DNA of 43,308 bases from Chloroflexota bacterium (GTDB lineage Bacteria; Chloroflexota; Anaerolineae; Anaerolineales; Anaerolineaceae), in NCBI GenBank assembly GCA_021779955.1, contig JAJXZS010000056.1, positions 1 to 43,308 on the forward strand. The letters run 5' to 3'. A program made the translations under genes and the position numbers. How positions within the stretch are numbered: position 1 is the stretch's first letter; each line of letters begins with the position of its first letter. Positions 16,161-24,529 of this stretch are shown in pieces. The notes below the pieces were generated by a model. The model was not told where the DNA came from and made no database searches. It saw nothing but the letters and a program-made list of their open reading frames with translations.

Positions 16161-17492
16161 ATGTTTACCAACCGGCCAGCAATGAACCAGGTAAGTCCGA
16201 CGACAACGACCGAGGAACACGAGAGTTTCGCCGAACTCGAAAAGGACTTTTACCATATACGCGACGCTGTCCAGCACCGCCTGCTGACCACAGTCAATGG
16301 CGATCTGGCGTTAACCGATTCGAAGAAGGTCAAGCAGCTGATCGAAGATAACTTCAATCAAACCCTGGATGAGGAGAATATTCTGCTGAACCGCAGCATC
16401 CGCACCAAGATGCTGGAGTGGACGATCGCAGACATCGTGGGGTACGGACCAATCGAGCCTTTACTCAACGACAATGACATCACAGAAGTAATGGTGAACG
16501 GGTTCGACGAGGTATTCGTAGAGCGTTTTGGCACAATCGAAGCCACCAATATTCATTTCGAGGACGAGCAGCACCTGCGCCGAGTCATCGACCGCATCGT
16601 TTCGCCAATCGGCCGCCGCGTGGATGAGTCCTCCCCAATGGTGGATGCGCGGTTGCCCAATGGTTTTCGTGTCAATGCCACCATACCGCCCCTCAGCCTG
16701 GATGGCCCCATTCTGACCATCCGCAAGTTCGCAGTGAGGCCTTATACCGCCCAGGATTTGATATCGAACGCATCCATGACCGTGCAGTTGGTGAGCTTTT
16801 TGAAGGCTTGCGTCGAAGCCAGGGTGAACATGGTGATTTCTGGAGGCACAGGAAGCGGTAAAACGACGCTGTTGAATGTGCTCTCTTCTTTCATTCCCAA
16901 CCGGGAGCGCATCATCACAATCGAAGACACGGCAGAGCTTCAGCTCAATCAGCGCCATGTGGTGCGGCTTGAAAAGCGGCCGCCTAATATCGAAGGAAAA
17001 GGTGAAATTACCATCCGCTCATTGGTGGTCAATGCATTGCGTATGCGCCCCGACCGCATGATCGTCGGGGAGTGTCGCGCGGGGGAGGCCCTCGACATGT
17101 TGCAGGCCATGAATACAGGCCATGATGGATCCATGACCACCATCCACTCCAACGGTCCGCGCGATGCACTACGGCGTATTGAAACCATGGTGCTGATGGC
17201 AGGATTCGATTTGCCCTTGAAAGCGATTCGCGAGCAGGTGGCGTCCAGCATCGAGTTGGTGGTGCACATAGAGCGTTTGAAAGACGGCACTCGTAAAGTA
17301 GTGCAGGTGTCCGAGGTGCAGGGCATGGAGGCCGACACCATCGTCATGCAAGACATGTTCACTTTCCACCAGTCAGGGATCAAGAACGGTATGGTAGTGG
17401 GAAGCTTGAAACCTACCGGGCTGCGGCCGCGGTTCAGTGAGAAATTCCAGGCGAATAACATCGAGCTGCCAGAGGCGGTTTTCCAGATGTAA
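16161..17492 (+). CDS. cpaF: CpaF/TadA secretion ATPase
   Basis: The ATG at 16161 follows GAGGAGG; a longer frame from 15972 overlaps the TPR gene and is rejected. 443 residues. An N-terminal helical domain is followed by the type II/IV secretion ATPase core. The core has Walker A GGTGSGKTT (about residues 228-236), an Asp box (ITIEDTAELQL), Walker B (PDRMIVGECRAGEA) and a His box (GSMTTIHSNG). It powers pilus extension and, in Tad systems, retraction. It is the last gene of the operon, where many tad loci place it before tadB. Confidence 0.92.
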   Translation: MFTNRPAMNQVSPTTTTEEHESFAELEKDFYHIRDAVQHRLLTTVNGDLALTDSKKVKQLIEDNFNQTLDEENILLNRSIRTKMLEWTIADIVGYGPIEPLLNDNDITEVMVNGFDEVFVERFGTIEATNIHFEDEQHLRRVIDRIVSPIGRRVDESSPMVDARLPNGFRVNATIPPLSLDGPILTIRKFAVRPYTAQDLISNASMTVQLVSFLKACVEARVNMVISGGTGSGKTTLLNVLSSFIPNRERIITIEDTAELQLNQRHVVRLEKRPPNIEGKGEITIRSLVVNALRMRPDRMIVGECRAGEALDMLQAMNTGHDGSMTTIHSNGPRDALRRIETMVLMAGFDLPLKAIREQVASSIELVVHIERLKDGTRKVVQVSEVQGMEADTIVMQDMFTFHQSGIKNGMVVGSLKPTGLRPRFSEKFQANNIELPEAVFQM

Positions 17493-17508
17493 GACTGAAG
17501 AAATGAAT

Positions 17509-17545
17509 AGCGCTTGCGGTGTTGAACCGCAGGCGCTTTTTCTTT
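17509..17545 (+). terminator. Intrinsic terminator of the Tad operon
   Basis: A 12-pair stem with one G-U (17509-17520 with 17526-17537) and a GTTGA loop is followed by TTTTCTTT. It marks the end of a transcript of about 9.8 kb. Confidence 0.9.
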
Positions 17546-17622
17546 GTAATGATTCAGGCGAACCATCTTGTAAATTGCGCATAGCCATTTACCCCAACAA
17601 CACCATTTTAAAAAAGCAGGAC

Positions 17623-17628
17623 TATAAT
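17623..17628 (+). promoter_or_regulatory. -10 hexamer for the LOG-family gene
   Basis: TATAAT stands 37 bases before the ATG. The -35 position is not conserved. Confidence 0.4.
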
Positions 17629-17664
17629 AATCAAACCTTTTATTCCTGTTCAGGACTTTATACT

Positions 17665-18261
17665 ATGGCAAATTCATATCGTTCCATTGGGGTATTTTGC
17701 GGGTCAGCGGACGGACTTGCCCAGGCGTATGTCGATGCTGCTGAAACTCTGGGGGCAGAACTTGCGCGCCGGAAGCAGCGCCTGGTCTTTGGGGCTGGGC
17801 GTACGGGCCTGATGGGTTCCCTGGCGAAGAGCTGCCTTGCCGCGGGCGGGGAAGTGGTTGGCGTCGTTCCCCTGGGACTCGAAAGTCCTCAACTCATCTA
17901 CACCACTGGGTTGACCCAACTCGAGGTCGTCGCAAATATCCAGGTCCGCAAAGCGCGCATGAACGAGCTTTCAGACGCGTTCATCGCGCTGCCAGGTGGC
18001 TACGGCACCATGGATGAGCTTTTCGAGGTGCTCACCTGGTCGCAGATAGGTGTCCACCGCAAGCCGTTGGGCTTTCTCAATGTCAACGGTTATTATGATG
18101 AGCTGATCGCCTGGATCAAGCGGGCTTATGCTGACGGCTTCATCTATGAAGAGCATTTACAGCTTTTTGTCAGCGATTCGAGTGTGGCAGGCCTGCTGGA
18201 TAAGCTGGCTGCCTTTCGGTTTCCGGATCAGATCGAACGCTGGTTGATGCGAGAAGAATAG
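17665..18261 (+). CDS. LOG-family nucleoside 5'-monophosphate phosphoribohydrolase
   Basis: 198 residues. The start at 17665 is chosen because the Rossmann-like core (IGVFCGSADG) begins right after it; the longer frame would cross the Tad terminator. The signature PGGYGTMDE (110-118) and the upstream RKxRM (95-99) are both intact, so it should release the base from a nucleoside 5'-monophosphate. In plants and actinobacteria this makes cytokinins; elsewhere it is thought to scavenge or detoxify odd nucleotides. Its own promoter and terminator make it monocistronic. Confidence 0.88.
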   Translation: MANSYRSIGVFCGSADGLAQAYVDAAETLGAELARRKQRLVFGAGRTGLMGSLAKSCLAAGGEVVGVVPLGLESPQLIYTTGLTQLEVVANIQVRKARMNELSDAFIALPGGYGTMDELFEVLTWSQIGVHRKPLGFLNVNGYYDELIAWIKRAYADGFIYEEHLQLFVSDSSVAGLLDKLAAFRFPDQIERWLMREE

Positions 18262-18297
18262 CGAATGCCAATCGGCGAATCACTATCCTGACATCGT

Positions 18298-18323
18298 AAA
18301 GGGCACAGAATTCTGTGCCCTTT
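18298..18323. terminator. Bidirectional terminator between LOG and MFS genes
   Basis: A 26-base perfect palindrome (AAAGGGCACAGAA and its complement, centred on 18310/18311) has TTT at its 3' edge and a T5 run at 18330-18334. It sits between two convergent stops. Confidence 0.8.
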
Positions 18324-18338
18324 GCCGTATTTTTGCTG

Positions 18339-19715
18339 TTATTTATCTTCGGGAATTGATGCGCCCGGAAGGGTTCCGGTCTGGCCGATGGCTCCTGCGA
18401 GCCGCTCTTCCAACAGACCTTGTTCTGCCGGTGGGAGTTTCGCTGCGCGGTCGAGCAATTCCTCGTGCAGCGCCTGGATGTCTCTGGGAACCAGGTAGAT
18501 GGCACCCAGGAACACCACAAAGCAAATCGCCCAGGCTATGCCACATATAAGCAAGATTGAATTCCCCACCGACGTGGCATCGGCGATCATGCCTGCAATC
18601 AGCGGCGAAGCGGCCGAACCAATGGACTCGATGAAGCTCTGAATGGCATTCGCCGTCGAGCGGACTTCCGGAACTGTCACGTCGTACACGGTGGCCAGAA
18701 CGTTGGCCGACGAGAAGGGGATGAACAGTGCCGTCACCAGAAGCATAGCGCCAAAAAGGATCACCTGCTGGTTGGGCACTTCGAGGGTGAAATACATCAT
18801 GACTGCGCCAACGAGCACTCCGGTAGCAGCAACGATCAAGCGGCCGCGTTTGGTGCGCTTGAACAGTTTGTCTCCAAGCCAGCCGCCCAGGGGATACCCG
18901 GCTGCCAGGATGATAACGGCAGGCGCCATAATCATGAGTTGTGTGGTCTCATTATAGCCACGCTCGGTGCCCAGATAACCGAAGAAATAGAAGGTGATCA
19001 CATTCCATGGAAATACTCCAAAGAATCCCTGGGCAAACAGCATGATCAGGCTCTTTTTCTTGAAGATCTCAAGCGCCGTCTTCCAGCTGAATTTATACTT
19101 GCCGGTTTCGACCCCCTGCAGTTCTTCCTCGCTGCTGCCTCGCGGCACATCCCTGACGCTGAAGAAGATCACGATCGCAAGCACCACACCGAAAGAGCCT
19201 GTAATGTAGAACACTGAACGCCAGCTAATCACCTGGCCAAGGACAAGCGCCAGCACCATGCCGAGCAAAAACCCAATCGGCTGAGTAAGCTGCAGGATGC
19301 CATAGATCTGTCCCCGCCGTTTCGCCGAGAAATAATCGGCGGTCAGACTGTACATGCCGGGATAGCTCGAATCATCGATACCTGTGGAAGAGCGGGCTGC
19401 GAGGAAAAGCGGGAAGGTTGGAGCGATTGCCCCAAGCCAGGTTGTGCTGCCCCAGATCAACGAGGCCAAAGCCAACAGCCTGGCCCGGTTATACTTATCG
19501 TTCAGAAATCCCCACACTGGTGCCAGAAGCGCGCCTACAACCAGTGCACCCGTATTGATCGCGCCCCACTGGGTGTATGTCATGTGAAAGGTATTCATCA
19601 CCGGGGTCTGCAACGGACCAATGAGCAGCTTGTCGGTCTGATGGATCAGCATGAACAGAAAGAATACAATGGCAACCGAAGTCCCCGCCTGGGTGAACCT
19701 TCTCTCTTTTTGCAT
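18339..19715 (-). CDS. Major facilitator superfamily transporter
   Basis: 458 residues with twelve predicted spans. The 2-3 loop reads GFLNDKYNRARLL, the MFS motif A. The fourth to fifth span (YPGMYSLTADYFSAKRRGQIYGILQ) and the sequence as a whole recall Spinster-like and organic-anion porters. A 45-residue charged cytoplasmic tail ends the protein. AGAAGG precedes the start. The substrate cannot be inferred. It has its own promoter with a palindrome at the expected transcription start. Confidence 0.85.
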   Translation of the reverse strand: MQKERRFTQAGTSVAIVFFLFMLIHQTDKLLIGPLQTPVMNTFHMTYTQWGAINTGALVVGALLAPVWGFLNDKYNRARLLALASLIWGSTTWLGAIAPTFPLFLAARSSTGIDDSSYPGMYSLTADYFSAKRRGQIYGILQLTQPIGFLLGMVLALVLGQVISWRSVFYITGSFGVVLAIVIFFSVRDVPRGSSEEELQGVETGKYKFSWKTALEIFKKKSLIMLFAQGFFGVFPWNVITFYFFGYLGTERGYNETTQLMIMAPAVIILAAGYPLGGWLGDKLFKRTKRGRLIVAATGVLVGAVMMYFTLEVPNQQVILFGAMLLVTALFIPFSSANVLATVYDVTVPEVRSTANAIQSFIESIGSAASPLIAGMIADATSVGNSILLICGIAWAICFVVFLGAIYLVPRDIQALHEELLDRAAKLPPAEQGLLEERLAGAIGQTGTLPGASIPEDK

Positions 19716-19742
19716 GATGCGCCTTCTCGACGAATGGGATGT

Positions 19743-19783
19743 AAATATTCGAATATTTTAGACCGGGTGGCAGTTTCACGCAA
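19743..19783 (-). promoter_or_regulatory. MFS gene promoter with overlapping palindromic operator
   Basis: On the minus strand TTGCGT (19783-19778) is followed after exactly 17 bases by TAAAAT (19760-19755). The palindrome AAATATTCGAATATTT (19743-19758, 16 bases, perfect) overlaps the -10 and the expected start. This is the layout of a repressor site. Confidence 0.6.
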
Positions 19784-19812
19784 ACGACTTGAGAATAAAG
19801 CTTTTTGATTTC

Positions 19813-20946
19813 CTAATGAGCATGCCAGTGATGCAAATCAGGAGTATGTTCGTGCTCGTGGGTGAGCTCTTCATGCGCGTGGGGGTGGCTGTGCGAAATG
19901 CCTGGCTCCACCTCATCCCCTGGGGCATGTAGATGATCGTGGTGCAGATCGTCGTGCGTATGTTTGTGGGCATGCTCGATGATGGGATGGGTATGGACGT
20001 GGCGGTGCCGCTCGCTCACCATCAGCCAGGCGCCTGCAAGCATCAGCGGCAAAGCTATCCAGAACAAAAACGATGGCGTTTCGTGTAGCAGAATAAATGA
20101 GAGAATCGCTCCCAGAAATGGTGCAACCCCGTAAAGTGTAGCAGTTCGCGCCGCCCCCAATGTCCGCAGGCCAAGGATGAACAGCTCGATGCTCAAGCCG
20201 TAGCTCATTGCTCCAAGCACGAGCGCGAGGGGAAGCGATGTGGCGAAAGGGAAGGGCCGCCCGAGCAGGAGAGCCAGGAGGAGCGAAAAACTGCCTGCTC
20301 CAAGCCCCTTGATCGCTACGATGATCAGAGGATCCCTGGCAGAGATCCGGCGCGTGAAATTGTTATCCAATCCCCAGAAGAAACAGGCTCCCAGGATCGC
20401 CAAAGCTGCCGGGGATACTCCCCAGTGACCGCCAGTCCAACTGAAGAGGATTGCCGCCAGAGTGATCAGGCCTATCGCGATGCCGATACGCTTGCCGACG
20501 GCTTCTTTGAAGATCAAAGCTGCCAGAAGCACGGTGGCCACACCCTCGAAATTGAGCAGGATCGATGCCGTGGAGGCAGGAGTGGCAGCCAGACCAAGCA
20601 TCATCAGGATGGGAGCAATGATTCCCCCGGCCACGACGGCGCCACCCAGCCAGGGCACATCCATTCGGGTGATCCCGGCTTCGGCTGCGTGACCCTTCTT
20701 TATTAGCCTTTTAGCCAACAAAACCAGGCAGGCGCCCAACCCGGAACCTATATAGAGGAATCCTGCCAGCATAATCGGGTCGAAAGTGCCCAATAGGATC
20801 TTTGCCAGAGGCGCAGACGCGCTGAAAAGAGCAGCAGCTGCAAATACAAGAGCAGAGGAGGAGATAAGGTTGCTTTTAAAAGATGGATTGTTCGAGCTCA
20901 ATAAGAACACCTGTGGATGCAATTCTATCATACGCAGTTCATGCAT
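19813..20946 (-). CDS. EamA/DMT-family transporter with His-rich C-terminal tail
   Basis: Ten hydrophobic segments in two EamA repeats (about residues 30-160 and 175-305) identify a drug/metabolite-type exporter. The last 66 residues hold 23 histidines, mostly as His-x-His pairs mixed with Asp and Glu. Such tails bind transition metals in zinc or nickel carriers and chaperones, so metal-responsive or metal-linked transport is plausible but unproven. The start is uncertain: ATG at 20946 and ATG at 20931 are both in frame and neither has a strong ribosome binding site. It is divergent from the GntR gene. Confidence 0.8.
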   Translation of the reverse strand: MHELRMIELHPQVFLLSSNNPSFKSNLISSSALVFAAAALFSASAPLAKILLGTFDPIMLAGFLYIGSGLGACLVLLAKRLIKKGHAAEAGITRMDVPWLGGAVVAGGIIAPILMMLGLAATPASTASILLNFEGVATVLLAALIFKEAVGKRIGIAIGLITLAAILFSWTGGHWGVSPAALAILGACFFWGLDNNFTRRISARDPLIIVAIKGLGAGSFSLLLALLLGRPFPFATSLPLALVLGAMSYGLSIELFILGLRTLGAARTATLYGVAPFLGAILSFILLHETPSFLFWIALPLMLAGAWLMVSERHRHVHTHPIIEHAHKHTHDDLHHDHLHAPGDEVEPGISHSHPHAHEELTHEHEHTPDLHHWHAH

Positions 20947-20981
20947 AACTCAGCACGATGCAACATTAACTGCCAAATGTC

Positions 20982-21010
20982 TTGCTTTTCTATTTCCGTT
21001 TTGCTATACT
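20982..21010 (+). promoter_or_regulatory. Promoter of the GntR operon
   Basis: TTGCTT (20982-20987) and TATACT (21005-21010) are separated by exactly 17 bases. The predicted start of transcription, about 21017, lies at the edge of the operator. Confidence 0.65.
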
Positions 21011-21011
21011 A

Positions 21012-21039
21012 AAAGTGGTTGGTACGTGTGTACCACTTT
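21012..21039. promoter_or_regulatory. GntR/HutC-type operator
   Basis: TGGTAC-GTGT-GTACCA (21020-21035) is a perfect inverted repeat set inside a second one, AAAGTGGT (21012-21019) and ACCACTTT (21032-21039). HutC-subfamily regulators bind TGGT...ACCA palindromes. The site lies immediately downstream of the promoter and four bases before the regulator's ATG, the position for autorepression. Confidence 0.65.
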
Positions 21040-21042
21040 CCG

Positions 21043-21786
21043 ATGAATCGACTTTCTAAGAACACTGTCATACCCCTCTACCATCAACTGGCCGATCTTC
21101 TGCGTTCGAAGATCAGTTCAGGAGAGTATGCGCTTGGTCAGCAACTGCCCTCAGAACGCGAATTGATGAGCACCTATGAGATCAGCCGCAATACGGTGCG
21201 CGATGCTATTGACGTTCTGGTGCAGGAGGGGCTTGTTGAGCGCGACCACGGACGGGGCACTTTCGTAGCCCTGCCCAAACTGAAGCTTGGTCTGACCAGG
21301 ATGACAAGCTTCTCAGAGGATATGCGCGAACGCAACCTGCGTCCGGCGTCGCAGCTGCTCAACTCCGAGGTGATCTTCCCTCCAGATGCAGTTGCAGCAA
21401 GGCTGCAGGCGCTGCCAGGGGAAAAGGTGCTTTATCTCAAGCGCCTGCGACTGGCAGACGATCTGCCCATGGCGATCAATATCTCTTACTTTACCCTGAC
21501 GCCGTTTCCAGATCTGGCAAAAGAGGATTTCCAGGACGAATCGGCCTACTGGATCCTGGAGCACAAGTACCAGGTACGCCTCTCGCATGCGGAGCAGACA
21601 ATGCGGGCCTGTAGTGCCACGCAGAACCAGGCAGAGCTTTTGAAGATTGCCAAAGGAGATCCCATCCTGGTAATCGAGGGAGTGGCGTTCAATTGCGACA
21701 GTGTCCCGATCGAATTCATGACCCAGATTTACCGGGGAGACCGGTACGTGTTTTCCATCAACCCGATCCGTTTGCATCCAGGGTAG
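21043..21786 (+). CDS. GntR-family (HutC/UTRA) transcriptional regulator
   Basis: 247 residues. Residues 1-75 are the winged helix-turn-helix (LPSERELMSTYEISRNTVRDAIDVLVQEGLVERDHGRGTFV). Residues about 85-240 form a UTRA ligand domain, whose effectors are usually small phosphorylated or free metabolites of the controlled pathway. The start at 21043 is preferred to upstream codons because the operator occupies the preceding bases. Only a weak ribosome binding site is present, suiting low expression. It heads the operon and probably represses it until the transported compound or its phosphate appears. Confidence 0.88.
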   Translation: MNRLSKNTVIPLYHQLADLLRSKISSGEYALGQQLPSERELMSTYEISRNTVRDAIDVLVQEGLVERDHGRGTFVALPKLKLGLTRMTSFSEDMRERNLRPASQLLNSEVIFPPDAVAARLQALPGEKVLYLKRLRLADDLPMAINISYFTLTPFPDLAKEDFQDESAYWILEHKYQVRLSHAEQTMRACSATQNQAELLKIAKGDPILVIEGVAFNCDSVPIEFMTQIYRGDRYVFSINPIRLHPG

Positions 21787-21839
21787 AGTAGGGGAATCTG
21801 TCCCCATCGCCCTTACAGATATTTCATGAGGAGAACGAG

Positions 21840-23456
21840 ATGGTCACGATCCAAAAAAAGCTCCGTTTTTGGGGGATGCTGCTTACCTTCGTATTATTGG
21901 CAAGCGTGATCCTGGGCGCATGCGCTCAGCCGACATCAACCAGCGTCACTCCAGTCACGCTCACGATCGCTGACGCGCTCCAGCCATCGTCCCTGGATAT
22001 CGCAACCGAGTACGAAGCAGCGGCAATGGCCGTCAACCGGGTTGTCTACGAGCGCCTGGTGAGATACAAAGGAAATTCCACAGAAATCGAACCGGAACTC
22101 GCCTCTTCCTGGGACGTTTCGACGGATGGCTTGACTTACACCTTCCACTTGCGGCAGGGAGTCAAATTCCACGACGGTACGCCATTCAATGCCGAAGCGG
22201 TCAAGTTCTCCTTCGAGCGCATGCTTGCCATCAACCAGGGCCCGGCCTGGATGTTCTCAGCCATTGATTCGATCCAGGCAGTGGACGATAACACGGTCAA
22301 GTTCATCTTAAAGCAGCCGTTTTCAGCCTTCCTGCCGGTCCTGGCAAACATTTGGGGTACAGGCATCATCAGCCCGACGGCCGTCACCAGCAACACGGTC
22401 AATAGCGACAATGCCCAGGCATACATGCAGGATCATATGGTTGGCACAGGGCCCTACAAGTTCGTCGAATGGGTGCACGGCGACCATATCACCCTCGAGC
22501 GCAACATGGATTATTGGGGTGGTTGGCCAGAGTCGGCCGACGGCAAGCCCATCGATAAAGTCGTGATCAGGTTCATCACCGAACCCGCCACCCAACGCCT
22601 GACCCTCGAACAGGGCGACCTGGATATTGCCATGAATATATCGGTGGACGATCTCGCCGCAGTATCGAAGGAAGCCGGCCTCGTCCTCGTCGAAGAGCCA
22701 AGCATGATGGGAACTTACATCCGCTTTAATATGACCAAGGCTCCTCTCGACAACAAGAATGTCCGCGAAGCCATCCGCTATGCCCTCGATTACAAGTCGA
22801 TCATCGACAAGATCATGCTCGGTCACGCCGTAGAGATGCAAGGTCCCGCCGCCATTGGCCTGCCCGGGCACAACGACAACCTGCCCGTCTTCAGCCAGGA
22901 TCTGCAGAAGGCTAAAGAGCTTATGGCTGCATCCGGCGTCCAAACTCCCATCAATCTCGAATATGTCTATGAGACCGGGCAGGAAGACCGCCGTATGGTG
23001 GGCGAGTTGCTTCAGGCCAACCTGGCGGAGATCGGCATCAATCTCACCATCCACACGCTGCCATGGGAATCCATCTGGGCGAGGGTGTCCGCCGAAGACA
23101 AGTCGCAAACGCCTGATCTCACGGCAAATGGCTGGTGGCCCGATTACGCGGACGTGCAGGATTACCTCTACCCCATGTACCACTCTTCACAGTGGCCGCC
23201 GGCTTCATTGAATATCGGTTTTTATGGCAATCCCCAGGTAGATCAACTGCTCGACCAGGCGCTTGCCGAGAACGACGCCACCGCCCGCAACGCCATGTAT
23301 GAAAAGGCGCAGCAGTTGATCGTCGACGACGTTGCCAGCCTGGATCTCTACCAAAAGACCATGACCATCATGATGCACGATTGGGTCAAAGGCTTCGTCT
23401 ATAACCCGATCTACACCGAAGCATTCAATATTTACGATATGCGCATTTCCAAGTAG
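21840..23456 (+). CDS. ABC transporter substrate-binding lipoprotein (family 5)
   Basis: 538 residues. The signal peptide has a lipobox Leu-Gly-Ala-Cys28, so it is membrane-anchored outside the cell. The family 5 (Dpp/Opp/Nik) fold is clear from TFHLRQGVKFHDGTPFNAEAVKFSFERM and the later blocks with NxxxVREAIRYALD. Family members bind peptides, nickel chelates, nucleosides, oligosaccharides or opines; the substrate cannot be read. GAGGAG precedes the start. A hairpin follows the gene, which would let the binding protein be made in excess over the permeases. Confidence 0.88.
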   Translation: MVTIQKKLRFWGMLLTFVLLASVILGACAQPTSTSVTPVTLTIADALQPSSLDIATEYEAAAMAVNRVVYERLVRYKGNSTEIEPELASSWDVSTDGLTYTFHLRQGVKFHDGTPFNAEAVKFSFERMLAINQGPAWMFSAIDSIQAVDDNTVKFILKQPFSAFLPVLANIWGTGIISPTAVTSNTVNSDNAQAYMQDHMVGTGPYKFVEWVHGDHITLERNMDYWGGWPESADGKPIDKVVIRFITEPATQRLTLEQGDLDIAMNISVDDLAAVSKEAGLVLVEEPSMMGTYIRFNMTKAPLDNKNVREAIRYALDYKSIIDKIMLGHAVEMQGPAAIGLPGHNDNLPVFSQDLQKAKELMAASGVQTPINLEYVYETGQEDRRMVGELLQANLAEIGINLTIHTLPWESIWARVSAEDKSQTPDLTANGWWPDYADVQDYLYPMYHSSQWPPASLNIGFYGNPQVDQLLDQALAENDATARNAMYEKAQQLIVDDVASLDLYQKTMTIMMHDWVKGFVYNPIYTEAFNIYDMRISK

Positions 23457-23471
23457 CCCAACCCGGGCGCT

Positions 23472-23510
23472 GAGGGGTACCTTTATCCCTGAAGGGTACC
23501 CCTCTTTATT
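23472..23510 (+). terminator. Intra-operon hairpin (attenuator) after the binding protein gene
   Basis: A 10-base perfect stem GAGGGGTACC/GGTACCCCTC (23472-23481 / 23495-23504) contains an inner CCC-TGAA-GGG alternative and is followed by TTTATT. It is probably a partial terminator or mRNA stabiliser, because the permease genes continue with no new promoter in view. Confidence 0.65.
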
Positions 23511-23521
23511 GAGAAAAACAC

Positions 23522-24529
23522 ATGCTAAATCAACTTCTTCGCCGCATTCTGCTCAGCCTGATTGCCCTTATCGGGATCACCCTGCTTGTTTTCATCCTTT
23601 CGCATGTGGTCCCGGGAGACCCCGCGCGCCTGGCTGCCGGTCCGCAGGCTCGTGAGGCACAGGTGGAGAGCGTGCGCAAGGAGTACGGGTTGGATAAGCC
23701 GCTGCCCCAGCAGTATTTGATCTACATGAGCGATCTTTTTCAGGGCAATCTCGGTAAATCCCTGCAGAGCAGGCGCCCCGTCTCCGAAGACCTGGTCGAT
23801 TATTTCCCGGCCACCCTCGAATTGACACTTGCAGCGACGTTACTCGCCGTCATCGGCGGGATCGCCTTTGGAATCCTTTCTGCAGTGCACAAGAACGAGT
23901 GGATCGACCATTTGACGCGCGTGATCTCGCTTGGCGGGGTGTCGATCCCTGTCTTCTGGCTCGGACTGGTGCTCGTGCTCATCTTCTACCGGGCGCTGGG
24001 CTGGCTGCCTTTCGGCGGCCGGCTCGATCCATCCCTCAGCCCGCCTGTTCACATTACCGGACTGTACATCCTCGACAGTCTTCTGACGGCCAACTGGCAA
24101 ACGCTCGGAAGCTCGATCGCCTACCTGATTCTGCCTGCAGTCACCCTGGCCTTCAGCAGCCTTGGCGTCGTCTCGCGGATGACCCGCGCCAGCCTGCTTG
24201 ACACGCTGCAGGAAGATTACATCCGTACTGCACGCGGCAAGGGACTGCAGGAACGCCTGGTTTTGATGCGCCATGCCCTGAAGAATGCGCTCATCCCGGT
24301 GACCACCATCGTCGGGCTGCAATTCGGAGGACTGTTGGGCGGCGCATTCCTGGTTGAGGTGATCTTCTCGTGGCCCGGCCTTGGCACATATGCCATGAAG
24401 GCGATCATGTTCCTGGACTACAACGGAATCATCGGGGTCACCTTGTTGACAGGACTGGTGTTCATGATCGTGAACCTGCTTGTGGATCTCACCTACCTGA
24501 CCATCGACCCAAGGATTCGTGCGCAATGA
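23522..24529 (+). CDS. ABC transporter permease, DppB type
   Basis: 335 residues with six spans. The N-terminal VFILSHVVPGDPARLAAG block and the cytoplasmic EAA loop (DYIRTARGKGLQERLVLMRHALKNALIPV) define the first membrane subunit of Dpp/Opp-type importers. It is coupled to the second permease by a four-base ATGA overlap. Confidence 0.9.
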   Translation: MLNQLLRRILLSLIALIGITLLVFILSHVVPGDPARLAAGPQAREAQVESVRKEYGLDKPLPQQYLIYMSDLFQGNLGKSLQSRRPVSEDLVDYFPATLELTLAATLLAVIGGIAFGILSAVHKNEWIDHLTRVISLGGVSIPVFWLGLVLVLIFYRALGWLPFGGRLDPSLSPPVHITGLYILDSLLTANWQTLGSSIAYLILPAVTLAFSSLGVVSRMTRASLLDTLQEDYIRTARGKGLQERLVLMRHALKNALIPVTTIVGLQFGGLLGGAFLVEVIFSWPGLGTYAMKAIMFLDYNGIIGVTLLTGLVFMIVNLLVDLTYLTIDPRIRAQ

